From assembly GCF_009937975.1 (NCBI RefSeq), contig NZ_AP018441.1, forward strand, positions 1,922,001-1,986,000: a stretch of DNA of 64,000 nt. The letters are read 5' to 3'. Made by a program: the position numbers and the translations under genes. This DNA is from Undibacterium sp. YM2 (lineage in GTDB: Bacteria; Pseudomonadota; Gammaproteobacteria; Burkholderiales; Burkholderiaceae_D). Shown here in pieces: positions 17,930-25,514 of the stretch (within the stretch, counting starts at the first letter, position 1; every line of letters starts with the position of its first letter). The notes below the pieces were generated by a model, which did no database searches, had not been told where the DNA came from, and saw only the letters and a list, made by a program, of their open reading frames with translations.

Positions 17930-18406
17930 ATGCTGATCAAACACGAATTTGAAGTCAGGGCCAGTGCCAAGTATCTGTTTGACCTGACCCAGGATTACAC
18001 GCTCAGGCAAGAATGGGATACCTTGACTACCGAGTCCTATTTGCTGAATGCAAAACAGGCCGCGATAGGTGCGCAGGCCCGCTGCATAGACGGCAATGGC
18101 CTGGCGATGGATATTGAATATGTGTCGTATAAGCCAAATGAAGTGGCCGCCGTCAAGATGGTCAGCGGCCCCTATATTTTTGATCAGTTTGCTGGTGGCT
18201 GGCATTTCAAGGCCTTGTCTGACGGGCTGACCCGTGTGCGCTTCTCGTATAACATCACGGCCAAACCACGCTGGCTGTCATGGTTGTTGACGCCTATCTT
18301 GTGTCTGAAATTCAAACGCGAGACAGAAAAGCGCATCGTCGCACTGACAGCCTATGCAGAGCGGCAATTTGCTGTCTTGCCGCCCGCGCATCCTGTTGCT
18401 TCATAA
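17930..18406 (+). CDS. SRPBCC family protein
   Basis: 158-aa protein of the START/Bet v1-like SRPBCC fold, beginning MLIKHEFEVRASAKYLFDLTQDYTL, which is the typical first strand-helix of polyketide cyclase-like members. It has the usual C-terminal long helix (FKRETEKRIVALTAYAERQF). The fold binds hydrophobic ligands in a cavity. The start has an AGGA ribosome-binding site. Its last bases overlap the convergent serine hydrolase gene by six bases. The ligand is unknown. Confidence 0.8.
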   Translation: MLIKHEFEVRASAKYLFDLTQDYTLRQEWDTLTTESYLLNAKQAAIGAQARCIDGNGLAMDIEYVSYKPNEVAAVKMVSGPYIFDQFAGGWHFKALSDGLTRVRFSYNITAKPRWLSWLLTPILCLKFKRETEKRIVALTAYAERQFAVLPPAHPVAS

Positions 18407-19474
18407 GGCATTCATGAAGGCCTTGCGTATCTGACGACCGCATTTGACGGATTCCACATAAGCCCCGGCTGCCTTATCGTGGCGCGACAAAATGCCATAG
18501 TATTTCCTGTCAGGGCTGACCCATGGGTAGAAACCCCATTTGCCTGGGCTGGAGTAGGCATCAATACTGCCATTGCCTTTCTCTGATTCTACCCAGTGAT
18601 TGTAAGAGTAAGTCCAGGGTTCATTCATCAATAATATAGGTGAGAACACCACCTTGCCAGGGCAGGCAGAAGGCAGGGCACAGACTGCCTCATCGCCGAG
18701 GTAGCTGCCTATCACCAGTTCCTGTTTCATGATTTTTTTGAGAAATAGCGCATAGTCGGTGGCCGTACCCATCATGCCGCCTGCCATCAGCGGGTCAAGC
18801 GCTGCCATGTTGAAACCCTTGCTCAGGCCTATGGTGTTCTGGTATTCCGTATCCAGCTGGTTTGCCGTGAAATTACCCAGGCCCAGATCTACAACCGCCA
18901 GCTTTTGATCATGGCCGCTGTCATAGTCAAATCTGTTCTCGGTTAGTGAGTTGGGTTTGTCAGTGTTAGTGCCCATACCTGCTTTATAGCAATCAGATAC
19001 ATTCTGAGTGCCAGCACAGGCATCTTCATTGAAGCCAGTATAACCTGACATAAAGCGCAAGCCATCCTTCAGTGTGTTGTTGCTGCGTACCTGGTTGATG
19101 CCTTTCTTTTCCAGCACGTAGGCGCCAAATATCCATTTCGAGGCAGAGGCAATATTGAAGTAAGTGTTTGATTTAACGCTGCCAGCGCCTTGCGAAGCAG
19201 AGACTATGGGAGCATTGTCGGTGGCATTGCCGATTTCCCAGTAAAAATCGCCCAGCTTGTCGGTGGTGCACATGGGGTCTGTGCTTGCTGCATTTTTGGC
19301 TGCCGCGATGGCGGCGGTAAGGCGGGTAGTGGAATTGGTAGCACTGGCCGAAACGGGTGGTACAGCGTCAGTTGTAGTGCCAGGACTGCCAGGGCTACCA
19401 CCGCCACAGGCACTTAGCAAACAGGCTGCAGCCGCCATAGTGGCAAAGCTCAGCACGGAAGCAGGATAGTTCAT
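18401..19474 (-). CDS. Serine hydrolase (beta-lactamase-like) lipoprotein
   Basis: 357-aa lipoprotein. The signal ends in the lipobox LLSAC followed by GGGSPGSPG, a flexible linker typical of outer-membrane lipoproteins. The SASK tetrad (about residue 110, in NIASASKWIFGAYV) matches the SxxK nucleophile motif of class C beta-lactamase-like hydrolases, and FDYDSGHDQ occupies the place of the usual Y-x-N. Four or more cysteines suggest disulfides. Start at 19474 is supported by TGGAGA upstream. The substrate is unknown; a role as a beta-lactamase is not implied. Confidence 0.75.
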   Translation of the reverse strand: MNYPASVLSFATMAAAACLLSACGGGSPGSPGTTTDAVPPVSASATNSTTRLTAAIAAAKNAASTDPMCTTDKLGDFYWEIGNATDNAPIVSASQGAGSVKSNTYFNIASASKWIFGAYVLEKKGINQVRSNNTLKDGLRFMSGYTGFNEDACAGTQNVSDCYKAGMGTNTDKPNSLTENRFDYDSGHDQKLAVVDLGLGNFTANQLDTEYQNTIGLSKGFNMAALDPLMAGGMMGTATDYALFLKKIMKQELVIGSYLGDEAVCALPSACPGKVVFSPILLMNEPWTYSYNHWVESEKGNGSIDAYSSPGKWGFYPWVSPDRKYYGILSRHDKAAGAYVESVKCGRQIRKAFMNAL

Positions 19475-19624
19475 GTTATCTCCAGTAGGGAACAGATAAT
19501 GGACAGACCCGCTTGTCAGATCGAGAGGTGCAGGCCCGCTGTCAGAAACTGTAAACATGAATTCTGTAATTTTGATGGAAGAGTTTCTCGTTCACCGCAA
19601 TATGGCAAAATGAAGGAGTAAACT

Positions 19625-20335
19625 TTGTTACCACATGTTTCAAACTCCATGAATCCTGCCACTACCGTCCTGCTAGTAGAAGATGACCCCATGATCGCCC
19701 GCACCTTGAGCATGGGTTTGCGCTATGAGGGTTTTGAACTCAGCCATACAGGCAGCATTGCTATCGCCATGCAGTTACTGGAGCAGCAGGCGTTTGAGCT
19801 GATATTGCTGGATGTGGGCCTGCCTGATGGTGACGGTATCAGCCTGTGTAGGGCATTGCGCGCATTGCACCCTGCAACACCGATATTGATGTTGTCTGCC
19901 AGGACCGATGAAAGCGCCGTGGTCGCCAGCATGGAAGGCGGTGCCGACGATTACATACGCAAGCCCTGTGGGCTGCGGGAACTTAGTGCCCGTATGCGCC
20001 GTCTATTGGTCAGGGCACAGCCAGCCAGGGAGCCAAGGGCGGTCATCAGTTTTGGTGATATTGAGATGGATGTACAGCGCCGCAATGTCAGTGCCAGAGG
20101 AGTAGCGCTACAATTGGGCAAGAAAGAATATGATGTGCTGATGTTGCTGGTACGTGCCAATGGTGACGCTATCACCCGTGAGCAGATACTGAGTCAGTTT
20201 GAGGACAGTAATATCATTTACGACCGTACCATCGATTCCCACCTTAGCCATTTGCGCCGTAAATTAAAGGATGCCGGTGCGACTGAGCGTATCGTCGCCA
20301 TTTATGGCATAGGTTATAAACTGGAGCATGCATGA
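19625..20335 (+). CDS. OmpR-family response regulator
   Basis: 236-aa two-component response regulator. The receiver domain has the acidic pair in LLVEDDPM, the phospho-acceptor Asp in ILLDVGLPDGDG and the conserved Lys in YIRKPCGLREL. The C-terminal winged helix (from about residue 135) has KKEYDVLMLLVRANGD and TIDSHLSHLRRKL. I keep the TTG start because a strong AAGGAG lies seven bases before it; the first ATG (19649) lacks one. The gene overlaps its kinase by four bases (ATGA). Confidence 0.95.
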   Translation: MLPHVSNSMNPATTVLLVEDDPMIARTLSMGLRYEGFELSHTGSIAIAMQLLEQQAFELILLDVGLPDGDGISLCRALRALHPATPILMLSARTDESAVVASMEGGADDYIRKPCGLRELSARMRRLLVRAQPAREPRAVISFGDIEMDVQRRNVSARGVALQLGKKEYDVLMLLVRANGDAITREQILSQFEDSNIIYDRTIDSHLSHLRRKLKDAGATERIVAIYGIGYKLEHA

Positions 20336-21765
20336 GTCGTTCATTATGGTTGCGGTTTTTTGCGATCAGCGTATTTTTTGCATTGCTGCTGAGTCTGTTC
20401 TATCTATGGATGATCAGGGAAGTAACTACGCGCCCCGGGGACGAAGTACAGCGCAGCATGTATCTGTTTATCGCCCGCATTGTGGAGGGGCATGATTACG
20501 CCGAGGGTCTGCGTCTTGTACAGACTTACCGCAGCGAGTCACCGGCAATCCCGCTGGAAATGTGGATAGTGAATGCAGACAATCAGATACTCGCCAGCAG
20601 CCCGGCAGATGCCGTTCCACCAGCCGCGCTTTTGCAGCGTGCCAAGCCAGGCGTAATCCATGAGGTAGTAGCACGCGGGCGATTTTTTTCAGGTACGGCT
20701 GCTTCTGCCATTGTGCGCCTGCAATCTGACCAGCCCAGGTATTTACTGATACACAATCCAGGTACACCTGCACGTGGCGCATTTTTTACCATGGCGACCT
20801 TGTTCGTGGTGACACTAGTTACTGCAATTTTGCTGGGTCTGTTATTGCTGACTCTATATCTGCGCATGCGGTCGGCAGAAGCGCGGCGGGTTATTCAAGA
20901 CATGGAGGCTGGTAACCTGAGCGCACGTTTTACCTCTGGCAGGCTGGATGCCATAGGTGGCCTGATGCAGCATTTCAATGCCATGGCCAATGAAATACAG
21001 CGACTGGTTTTGCAGTTGCAAGCCATAGAAAAAACCAGGCGCGAGCTTTTGCAAGAGCTGGGTCATGATTTGCGTACTCCGCTGACCAGTTTGCGCACCG
21101 CGATTGACACCCTGTCTGTACATGGTGAGGCGATGGAACAGCAGGAGCGAGAAGAGTTTTTTACTGTCGTCAGTAATGAACTGGATTATTTCACCAAGCT
21201 CATCGATGACCTGTTCTTTATTGCCAATATTGATGAGCCGCGTTACCGTAACCAGGCCAGCAGTGTGGATTTATGCGATTTGCTGAAAGCCGAAACAGGC
21301 CATGCCGTACACATGCAACAGCAGGCAGATCAGGTCATAGAGTTTGTGCTGGAGATAGACGCTGGCTGTGAACAAGGCAGCCAGCAGGGCGGGTTTATCA
21401 CTGGTGATACCTACCTGATATCCAGGCTATTACGCAATGTTTTTGAGAATGCCGCCAGATATGCGCAAAGCAAAGTCCGCATACGCCTGTCTGCCGTTGA
21501 TACAGTGCTGGTATTGAGCATTGAGGACGATGGCCCTGGTTTATCTGCCGATGCCATGTTCCGTTTTGGTCAGAGGCGCGACACCCGCCTGCTGTTCCAG
21601 GGTTTGCCAAGCAGGCAGGCTGGAATATCGCTGGGCCTGGGTTCTGTCATTATCAAGTCTATAGTCGAATTGCACGGCGGCCATTACGAGATAGCTAATG
21701 GCGAAGCCCGCAGCGAATATCCCGGTGCACGCCTGAGGCTGACTTTTCCCAGACGATATTCTTGA
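20332..21765 (+). CDS. Sensor histidine kinase
   Basis: 477-aa inner-membrane kinase. Two transmembrane segments (about 8-27 and 150-175) bracket a periplasmic sensor domain of about 120 residues, then come HAMP, the dimerisation/phospho-acceptor H-box (GHDLRTPLTS, about residue 243) and an ATPase domain with NVFENAARYA (N-box) and EDDGPGL (G1-box). It is translationally coupled to the OmpR-type regulator. The signal sensed is unknown, and the adjacent lipoprotein is only a positional candidate for the regulon. Confidence 0.95.
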   Translation: MSRSLWLRFFAISVFFALLLSLFYLWMIREVTTRPGDEVQRSMYLFIARIVEGHDYAEGLRLVQTYRSESPAIPLEMWIVNADNQILASSPADAVPPAALLQRAKPGVIHEVVARGRFFSGTAASAIVRLQSDQPRYLLIHNPGTPARGAFFTMATLFVVTLVTAILLGLLLLTLYLRMRSAEARRVIQDMEAGNLSARFTSGRLDAIGGLMQHFNAMANEIQRLVLQLQAIEKTRRELLQELGHDLRTPLTSLRTAIDTLSVHGEAMEQQEREEFFTVVSNELDYFTKLIDDLFFIANIDEPRYRNQASSVDLCDLLKAETGHAVHMQQQADQVIEFVLEIDAGCEQGSQQGGFITGDTYLISRLLRNVFENAARYAQSKVRIRLSAVDTVLVLSIEDDGPGLSADAMFRFGQRRDTRLLFQGLPSRQAGISLGLGSVIIKSIVELHGGHYEIANGEARSEYPGARLRLTFPRRYS

Positions 21766-21797
21766 TCAGCGAATTAAGCCTGAGCCTGGTACTGTTC

Positions 21798-22139
21798 TCA
21801 GTATTGGTGGCTCATGGACTGTTCTTTGCTTTTGGGGCGTGACTTCGCAAGCGTGGATTTTAATTGCGAATCCGTAATGCGGAAGGTTTCCCTTTTATCC
21901 CCCATCAGGGCACGTAATTCCTTGATCGTGAGGCCACTGATTTCATGCATGCTGATCATCAGCGACGCACCTATAGGCAAACGCAAGTGACGGATTTTGC
22001 TGATCACCGGTGGTGCCACATCCAGCATTTTTGCCAGTGCCGCATCATTTTTCAGATGCAGGCGCCTGATGAGCGTATCAAACAGGTGATTGGGGTTGTA
22101 TTTGACCTTGTCGGACTGCAAATTGAGCAGGCTTATCAT
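21798..22139 (-). CDS. Small helix-turn-helix protein
   Basis: 113-aa protein. Residues 10-75 form a putative HTH: LFDTLIRRLHLKNDAALAKML, then VAPPVISKIRHLRLPIGASLMISMHEISGLTI, the layout of XRE-like regulators in which the APPVISKI part is the recognition helix. The C-terminal 30 residues are basic. The ATG at 22139 is preceded by an AAGGAG ribosome-binding site that also lies inside a long hairpin (see 22145-22185), so translation may be controlled. No target is evident. Confidence 0.65.
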   Translation of the reverse strand: MISLLNLQSDKVKYNPNHLFDTLIRRLHLKNDAALAKMLDVAPPVISKIRHLRLPIGASLMISMHEISGLTIKELRALMGDKRETFRITDSQLKSTLAKSRPKSKEQSMSHQY

Positions 22140-22144
22140 TATTT

Positions 22145-22185
22145 CTCCTTGGCGTTTCTTGAAAAATTGAAACGATGCCAAGGAG
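22145..22185 (-). promoter_or_regulatory. Hairpin sequestering the ribosome-binding site of the HTH gene
   Basis: On the minus strand, CTCCTTGGC (22177-22185) pairs perfectly with GCCAAGGAG (22145-22153), and GTTTC pairs with GAAAC inside it, with a three-base bulge. The second arm contains the AAGGAG Shine-Dalgarno of the HTH gene, ending five bases before its ATG. This would hide the ribosome-binding site in the mRNA, as in thermosensors or translational autoregulation. Confidence 0.55.
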
Positions 22186-22255
22186 CTTAATAAAGATATA
22201 AAGTTTTGTATGTGCGATAACTCACATAGCATACTTATATATGGCGCGAGCAGAT

Positions 22256-23359
22256 TCAGTGTGTGCTGTTTTTCAAGGCTTGCGCCAGTAGCTGCAAAGC
22301 CTGCCTCAGTTTTTCGTCATCCATGGCAAGCAAATTATCGCCTACATACCACTCGAACATGCACTGCCCGGGTAAGGCAGTGTGTACGGCATTATTGAAC
22401 AGCCATATCCCGTGTTCTTGCGCGATGCGGTTGCGGATGGTGATGGCAGTATCCCGGTCTGTCGGCAGATACAGGTGCAGCATATTGCATTGTGGTGCGG
22501 CGGGATTGGTTTTGAATTCGGGATACGCGCGCAATTCTTCAAACAACCAAAGGGTGCGGGCAAAGCAGGCGGGCAGGGCAGCCAGCCTTTGATCAAACTG
22601 CATCGCAGCAGCGACGACATAGGGGCTGCGGCGGAATACGCTGCCACCCTGCCTGTGCATCCAGACGTGTGCTTTGGCAATGAAATCGGCACTGCCCAGC
22701 AGCATGGCACCACCCAGGCCAGCTATACCTTTGTAGAACGAAACATAGACCGTATCAAAACCTGCACTTACTTCTGCCAGGCTGCGGCCATAACCGGCGG
22801 CAGCTTCCCACAGGCGCGCTCCATCCATATGCAGGTGTATATCCTGCTGGCGGCAATGGGCTTTGATGGCGTTCAACTCTTCCCATTCTGGTAATTGCCC
22901 GCCTATTTCGCGCATGGGTAATTCATATTGTGCCGCAGCGATTTTCTCCGGCTGGGCCTGCAAGTCCTTCAGTGTCCAGGGTCTATAGGGGTTGCCGACC
23001 TGCACGGCCTTGAAATGGTCAAGCAACTGAAAATTGCTTTTTTCATGGACCAGGATATGCGAGCTCGCATGCAAGGCGACCAGCGGGCTGCCTCTTTCTT
23101 CGCAAGCCAGACGCAAGGCAGTAACCTGGGTCAACGTGCCGGTGATACAGAACAGACCTGCTTCCATGCCCAATAAAGCAGCGATCTTGCTTTCGAAAGA
23201 TTGCACCAGTTCACCCTCACCATAGGTGTCATGTTGCACCTGATGCTCTTCTGACCAGGCTGCCATGCGTGCAAAGGTCTCTGCAGGCGTGATGGCACGA
23301 TGGCCAGGCAAAGTGGTATGACAATTCTGGCGCAGTGCGCTTATTTCAGCATCGGTCAC
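22256..23359 (-). CDS. Threonine aldolase / beta-eliminating lyase family protein
   Basis: About 367-aa pyridoxal-phosphate enzyme. The PLP lysine is in SFYKGIAGLGGAMLLG (about residue 210), preceded by HMDGARLWEA with the Asp that contacts the cofactor nitrogen, and YGEGELVQSFESKIAALLG near residue 50. The family cleaves threonine or allo-threonine to glycine and acetaldehyde, or acts on related beta-hydroxy amino acids. I start at the GTG at 23359, which has AGGAG five bases upstream, rather than the TTG 15 bases earlier. Confidence 0.88.
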   Translation of the reverse strand: MTDAEISALRQNCHTTLPGHRAITPAETFARMAAWSEEHQVQHDTYGEGELVQSFESKIAALLGMEAGLFCITGTLTQVTALRLACEERGSPLVALHASSHILVHEKSNFQLLDHFKAVQVGNPYRPWTLKDLQAQPEKIAAAQYELPMREIGGQLPEWEELNAIKAHCRQQDIHLHMDGARLWEAAAGYGRSLAEVSAGFDTVYVSFYKGIAGLGGAMLLGSADFIAKAHVWMHRQGGSVFRRSPYVVAAAMQFDQRLAALPACFARTLWLFEELRAYPEFKTNPAAPQCNMLHLYLPTDRDTAITIRNRIAQEHGIWLFNNAVHTALPGQCMFEWYVGDNLLAMDDEKLRQALQLLAQALKNSTH

Positions 23360-23464
23360 AAGGTTCTCCTGCAAATTGTTTCAATCAAGCATCAGTATGC
23401 CATGTCAGTACCGTCACTTGTACGCTAAAATCGTGGGATATATTTACTTCAACTGGTATACCGC

Positions 23465-25174
23465 ATGTCATCACATACAGACCATACCACCGCCTTCATC
23501 ACACCCTATGAAGCCGGTAACCAGAACCAGACTACCACCTGGCAAGCCTGCATACAGTTTTACCAGGATCTGGCAGCGCAATTTCCAAATGTCCTGCAAT
23601 TCAGCCAGATCGGTGTTTCTGATAACGGCAAGCCCATTCACGCCGGTATTGTGACTGCCGATGGCGTATTTGAGCGCGAGCGCATCAAACAGGAACAACG
23701 CACGATATTTTTCAATAATAACGGCATACACCCGGGTGAGCCTGAAGGTATCGATGCCTGTATGGCGCTGGTACGCGATTTTTGTATCCAGCCCGAACGC
23801 CTCACAGCACTGGGTAAAACGGTATTCCTGTTCATCCCCGTGTATAACGTTGATGGCTGCCTGAACCGTCAGGATACTTCACGTGTCAATCAAGATGGGC
23901 CAGAGCAGTTCGGTTTCCGTGGCAATAGTCTGCATCTTGACCTGAACCGTGACTTCATCAAGTGTGATAGCGAAAATGCCCAGGTCTTCAACCGCTTTTT
24001 CAGCGAATGGAGCCCGGATGTCATGGTCGATACGCATACCTCAAATGGTGCTGACTACCATTACACCATGACCCTGATACAAACCCAGGCAGACAAGCTC
24101 GGATATGGTCTCGGCCCCTACTTGCGCAACACCATGTTGCCTGCCATTTATACAGAAATGCAGGAACGTGGCTGGCCGACTTGTCCCTATGTGAATCCTG
24201 TCAAGGACAGCCCTGATCATGGCATAGAAGATTTCCTGGAAACACCACGGTTTTCTACCGGCTACGCAGCCCTGCATCACACCATAGGTTTCATGCCTGA
24301 AACCCATATGCTGAAGCCTTTTGCCGACCGCTACGCGTCCATGCGCGCCCTGGTGGAAACCGTGCTCGCATTCACGACCGCCAATGGCGCAGAGATACAG
24401 GCATTACGTGCGCAAGCACGCGAGGCTGCCAGCCAACAACAGCAGGCAGCAGTGCATTGGGTGGCCGACCATGGCCAGGCTTCCAGCTTCATGTTCAAGG
24501 GCTACCAGGCGGTATATAGCCCCAGCGTGCTGGGTAATTACACGCGGCTGTCGTATGACCGCAGCCAGCCATGGGAAAAAGCCATCGCTTATTACGATCA
24601 CTTTGTCGCTGATATCACAGTTACGCAAGCCAGGGCTTACCTGATACCGCAAGCCTGGCGCGCAGTCATAGAACGCCTGCAATGGAATGGTGTGCAGATG
24701 CAAAGGCTGGAAGCTGATACCAGCTTGCAGGCAGAGGTTTATCACATACAGTCAGTGCAATCACGTTCGCATGCTTATGAGGGGCACATGTTCCATGACG
24801 ACGTACAGTTGCTGCCGACCAGCGCTAGTGTGATTGCCCACGCAGGCGATTACCTGGTCCCACTGGATCAGCCCGCGGCACGCTACATAGTCGAAACCCT
24901 GGAACCGCAGGCGCATGACAGTTTCTTCCGCTGGGGCTTCTTCAATAGCGTACTGGAAAAGAAAGAAGCTTATTCAGATTATGTCTTTGAAGACACCGCC
25001 ACCGATATTCTCAACACCGAGCCAGAAGTCAAGGCAGCCTTTGAGCAATGGAAGCAAGAAAACCCAGGTTTACTCAGCGACCAGCAAGCGGTTCTCGATT
25101 TTATTTTTAGCCACTGTGCAAGATTCAAGGAACCAGAATGGCGTCGCTACCCTGTGTTGCGCATAATGCATTGA
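23465..25174 (+). CDS. M14 family zinc carboxypeptidase-like protein
   Basis: 569-aa protein. The N-terminal half (about 20-330) is an M14 fold: HPGEPEG supplies the zinc His and Glu (about residue 93), VDTHTSNGADY the third ligand His (about 195), and FMPETHML near residue 278 a candidate catalytic Glu. The C-terminal 240 residues are a separate, unassigned beta-rich region. No signal peptide is visible, so a cytoplasmic protein is likely. Larger M14 proteins of this type are poorly characterised; they may process peptides or amides. Confidence 0.85.
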   Translation: MSSHTDHTTAFITPYEAGNQNQTTTWQACIQFYQDLAAQFPNVLQFSQIGVSDNGKPIHAGIVTADGVFERERIKQEQRTIFFNNNGIHPGEPEGIDACMALVRDFCIQPERLTALGKTVFLFIPVYNVDGCLNRQDTSRVNQDGPEQFGFRGNSLHLDLNRDFIKCDSENAQVFNRFFSEWSPDVMVDTHTSNGADYHYTMTLIQTQADKLGYGLGPYLRNTMLPAIYTEMQERGWPTCPYVNPVKDSPDHGIEDFLETPRFSTGYAALHHTIGFMPETHMLKPFADRYASMRALVETVLAFTTANGAEIQALRAQAREAASQQQQAAVHWVADHGQASSFMFKGYQAVYSPSVLGNYTRLSYDRSQPWEKAIAYYDHFVADITVTQARAYLIPQAWRAVIERLQWNGVQMQRLEADTSLQAEVYHIQSVQSRSHAYEGHMFHDDVQLLPTSASVIAHAGDYLVPLDQPAARYIVETLEPQAHDSFFRWGFFNSVLEKKEAYSDYVFEDTATDILNTEPEVKAAFEQWKQENPGLLSDQQAVLDFIFSHCARFKEPEWRRYPVLRIMH

Positions 25175-25185
25175 TTTTTTGAAAT

Positions 25186-25213
25186 TTGTTACAAGTTTTT
25201 ACAGAAACATAAT
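25186..25213 (+). promoter_or_regulatory. Candidate sigma70 promoter of the first borosin precursor
   Basis: TTGTTA (25186-25191) and CATAAT (25208-25213) are 16 bp apart, a fair sigma70 match. A similar TTGTTA box lies before the second precursor at 27289-27294, with TAATAC further downstream. Confidence 0.45.
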
Positions 25214-25239
25214 AGAATCTTCCGTGGTATTACCTCGTG
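25214..25239 (+). promoter_or_regulatory. Upstream element shared by the two precursor genes (copy 1)
   Basis: 26-bp block centred on GGTATTACC, an interrupted palindrome (GGTA, one base, TACC). By hand it matches copy 2 at 27328-27353 in 21 of 26 positions. It lies just after the candidate -10 and 37 bases before the ATG, so it would be in the 5' untranslated region. It could be an operator or an RNA element. Confidence 0.5.
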
Positions 25240-25276
25240 TTTTATACAACGGAAGTCTATTGAAAGGTTAAAAATC

Positions 25277-25492
25277 ATGTCTAAATTGCTTGAATATTTG
25301 AATACACTGGATAAAGATGCGACGGCGCGTGAGGCGCATGTCAATGATCCCCTCGGTGCAATGACTGACTTTGGATTGACTGAAGAAGAAAAAACTGCAG
25401 TTCATTCAGGAGATACGCAGGCAGTCGCAGACGTATTGGGAATTTCTGTCGATAAGCTCAACGCCTTAGACACCATCGTAACACTATATTGA
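25277..25492 (+). CDS. Putative split borosin precursor 1 (LigA-like domain protein)
   Basis: 71-aa protein made almost entirely of one small helical domain: MSKLLEYLNTLDKD, an NDPLGAM helix, DFGLTEEE (31-38), and a GDTQAVADVLGIS helix. This is the pattern of the LigA/borosin-binding domain found in precursors of the Shewanella SonA type, and the length is comparable. After the domain only DTIVTLY (65-71) remains, a candidate core rich in beta-branched and aromatic residues. It is 22 bp upstream of the diguanylate cyclase and 2.3 kb from the methyltransferase. A weak AAGG ribosome-binding site precedes the ATG. That it is N-methylated is inferred from context. Confidence 0.7.
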   Translation: MSKLLEYLNTLDKDATAREAHVNDPLGAMTDFGLTEEEKTAVHSGDTQAVADVLGISVDKLNALDTIVTLY

Positions 25493-25514
25493 TTTCATTT
25501 TTCCGGCGCTTGCA

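Noticed and set aside
25277..25492. Small protein as the alpha subunit of protocatechuate 4,5-dioxygenase (LigA)
   Set aside because: No LigB subunit or aromatic ring-cleavage genes nearby; the size and the paired methyltransferase favour a borosin-type precursor.
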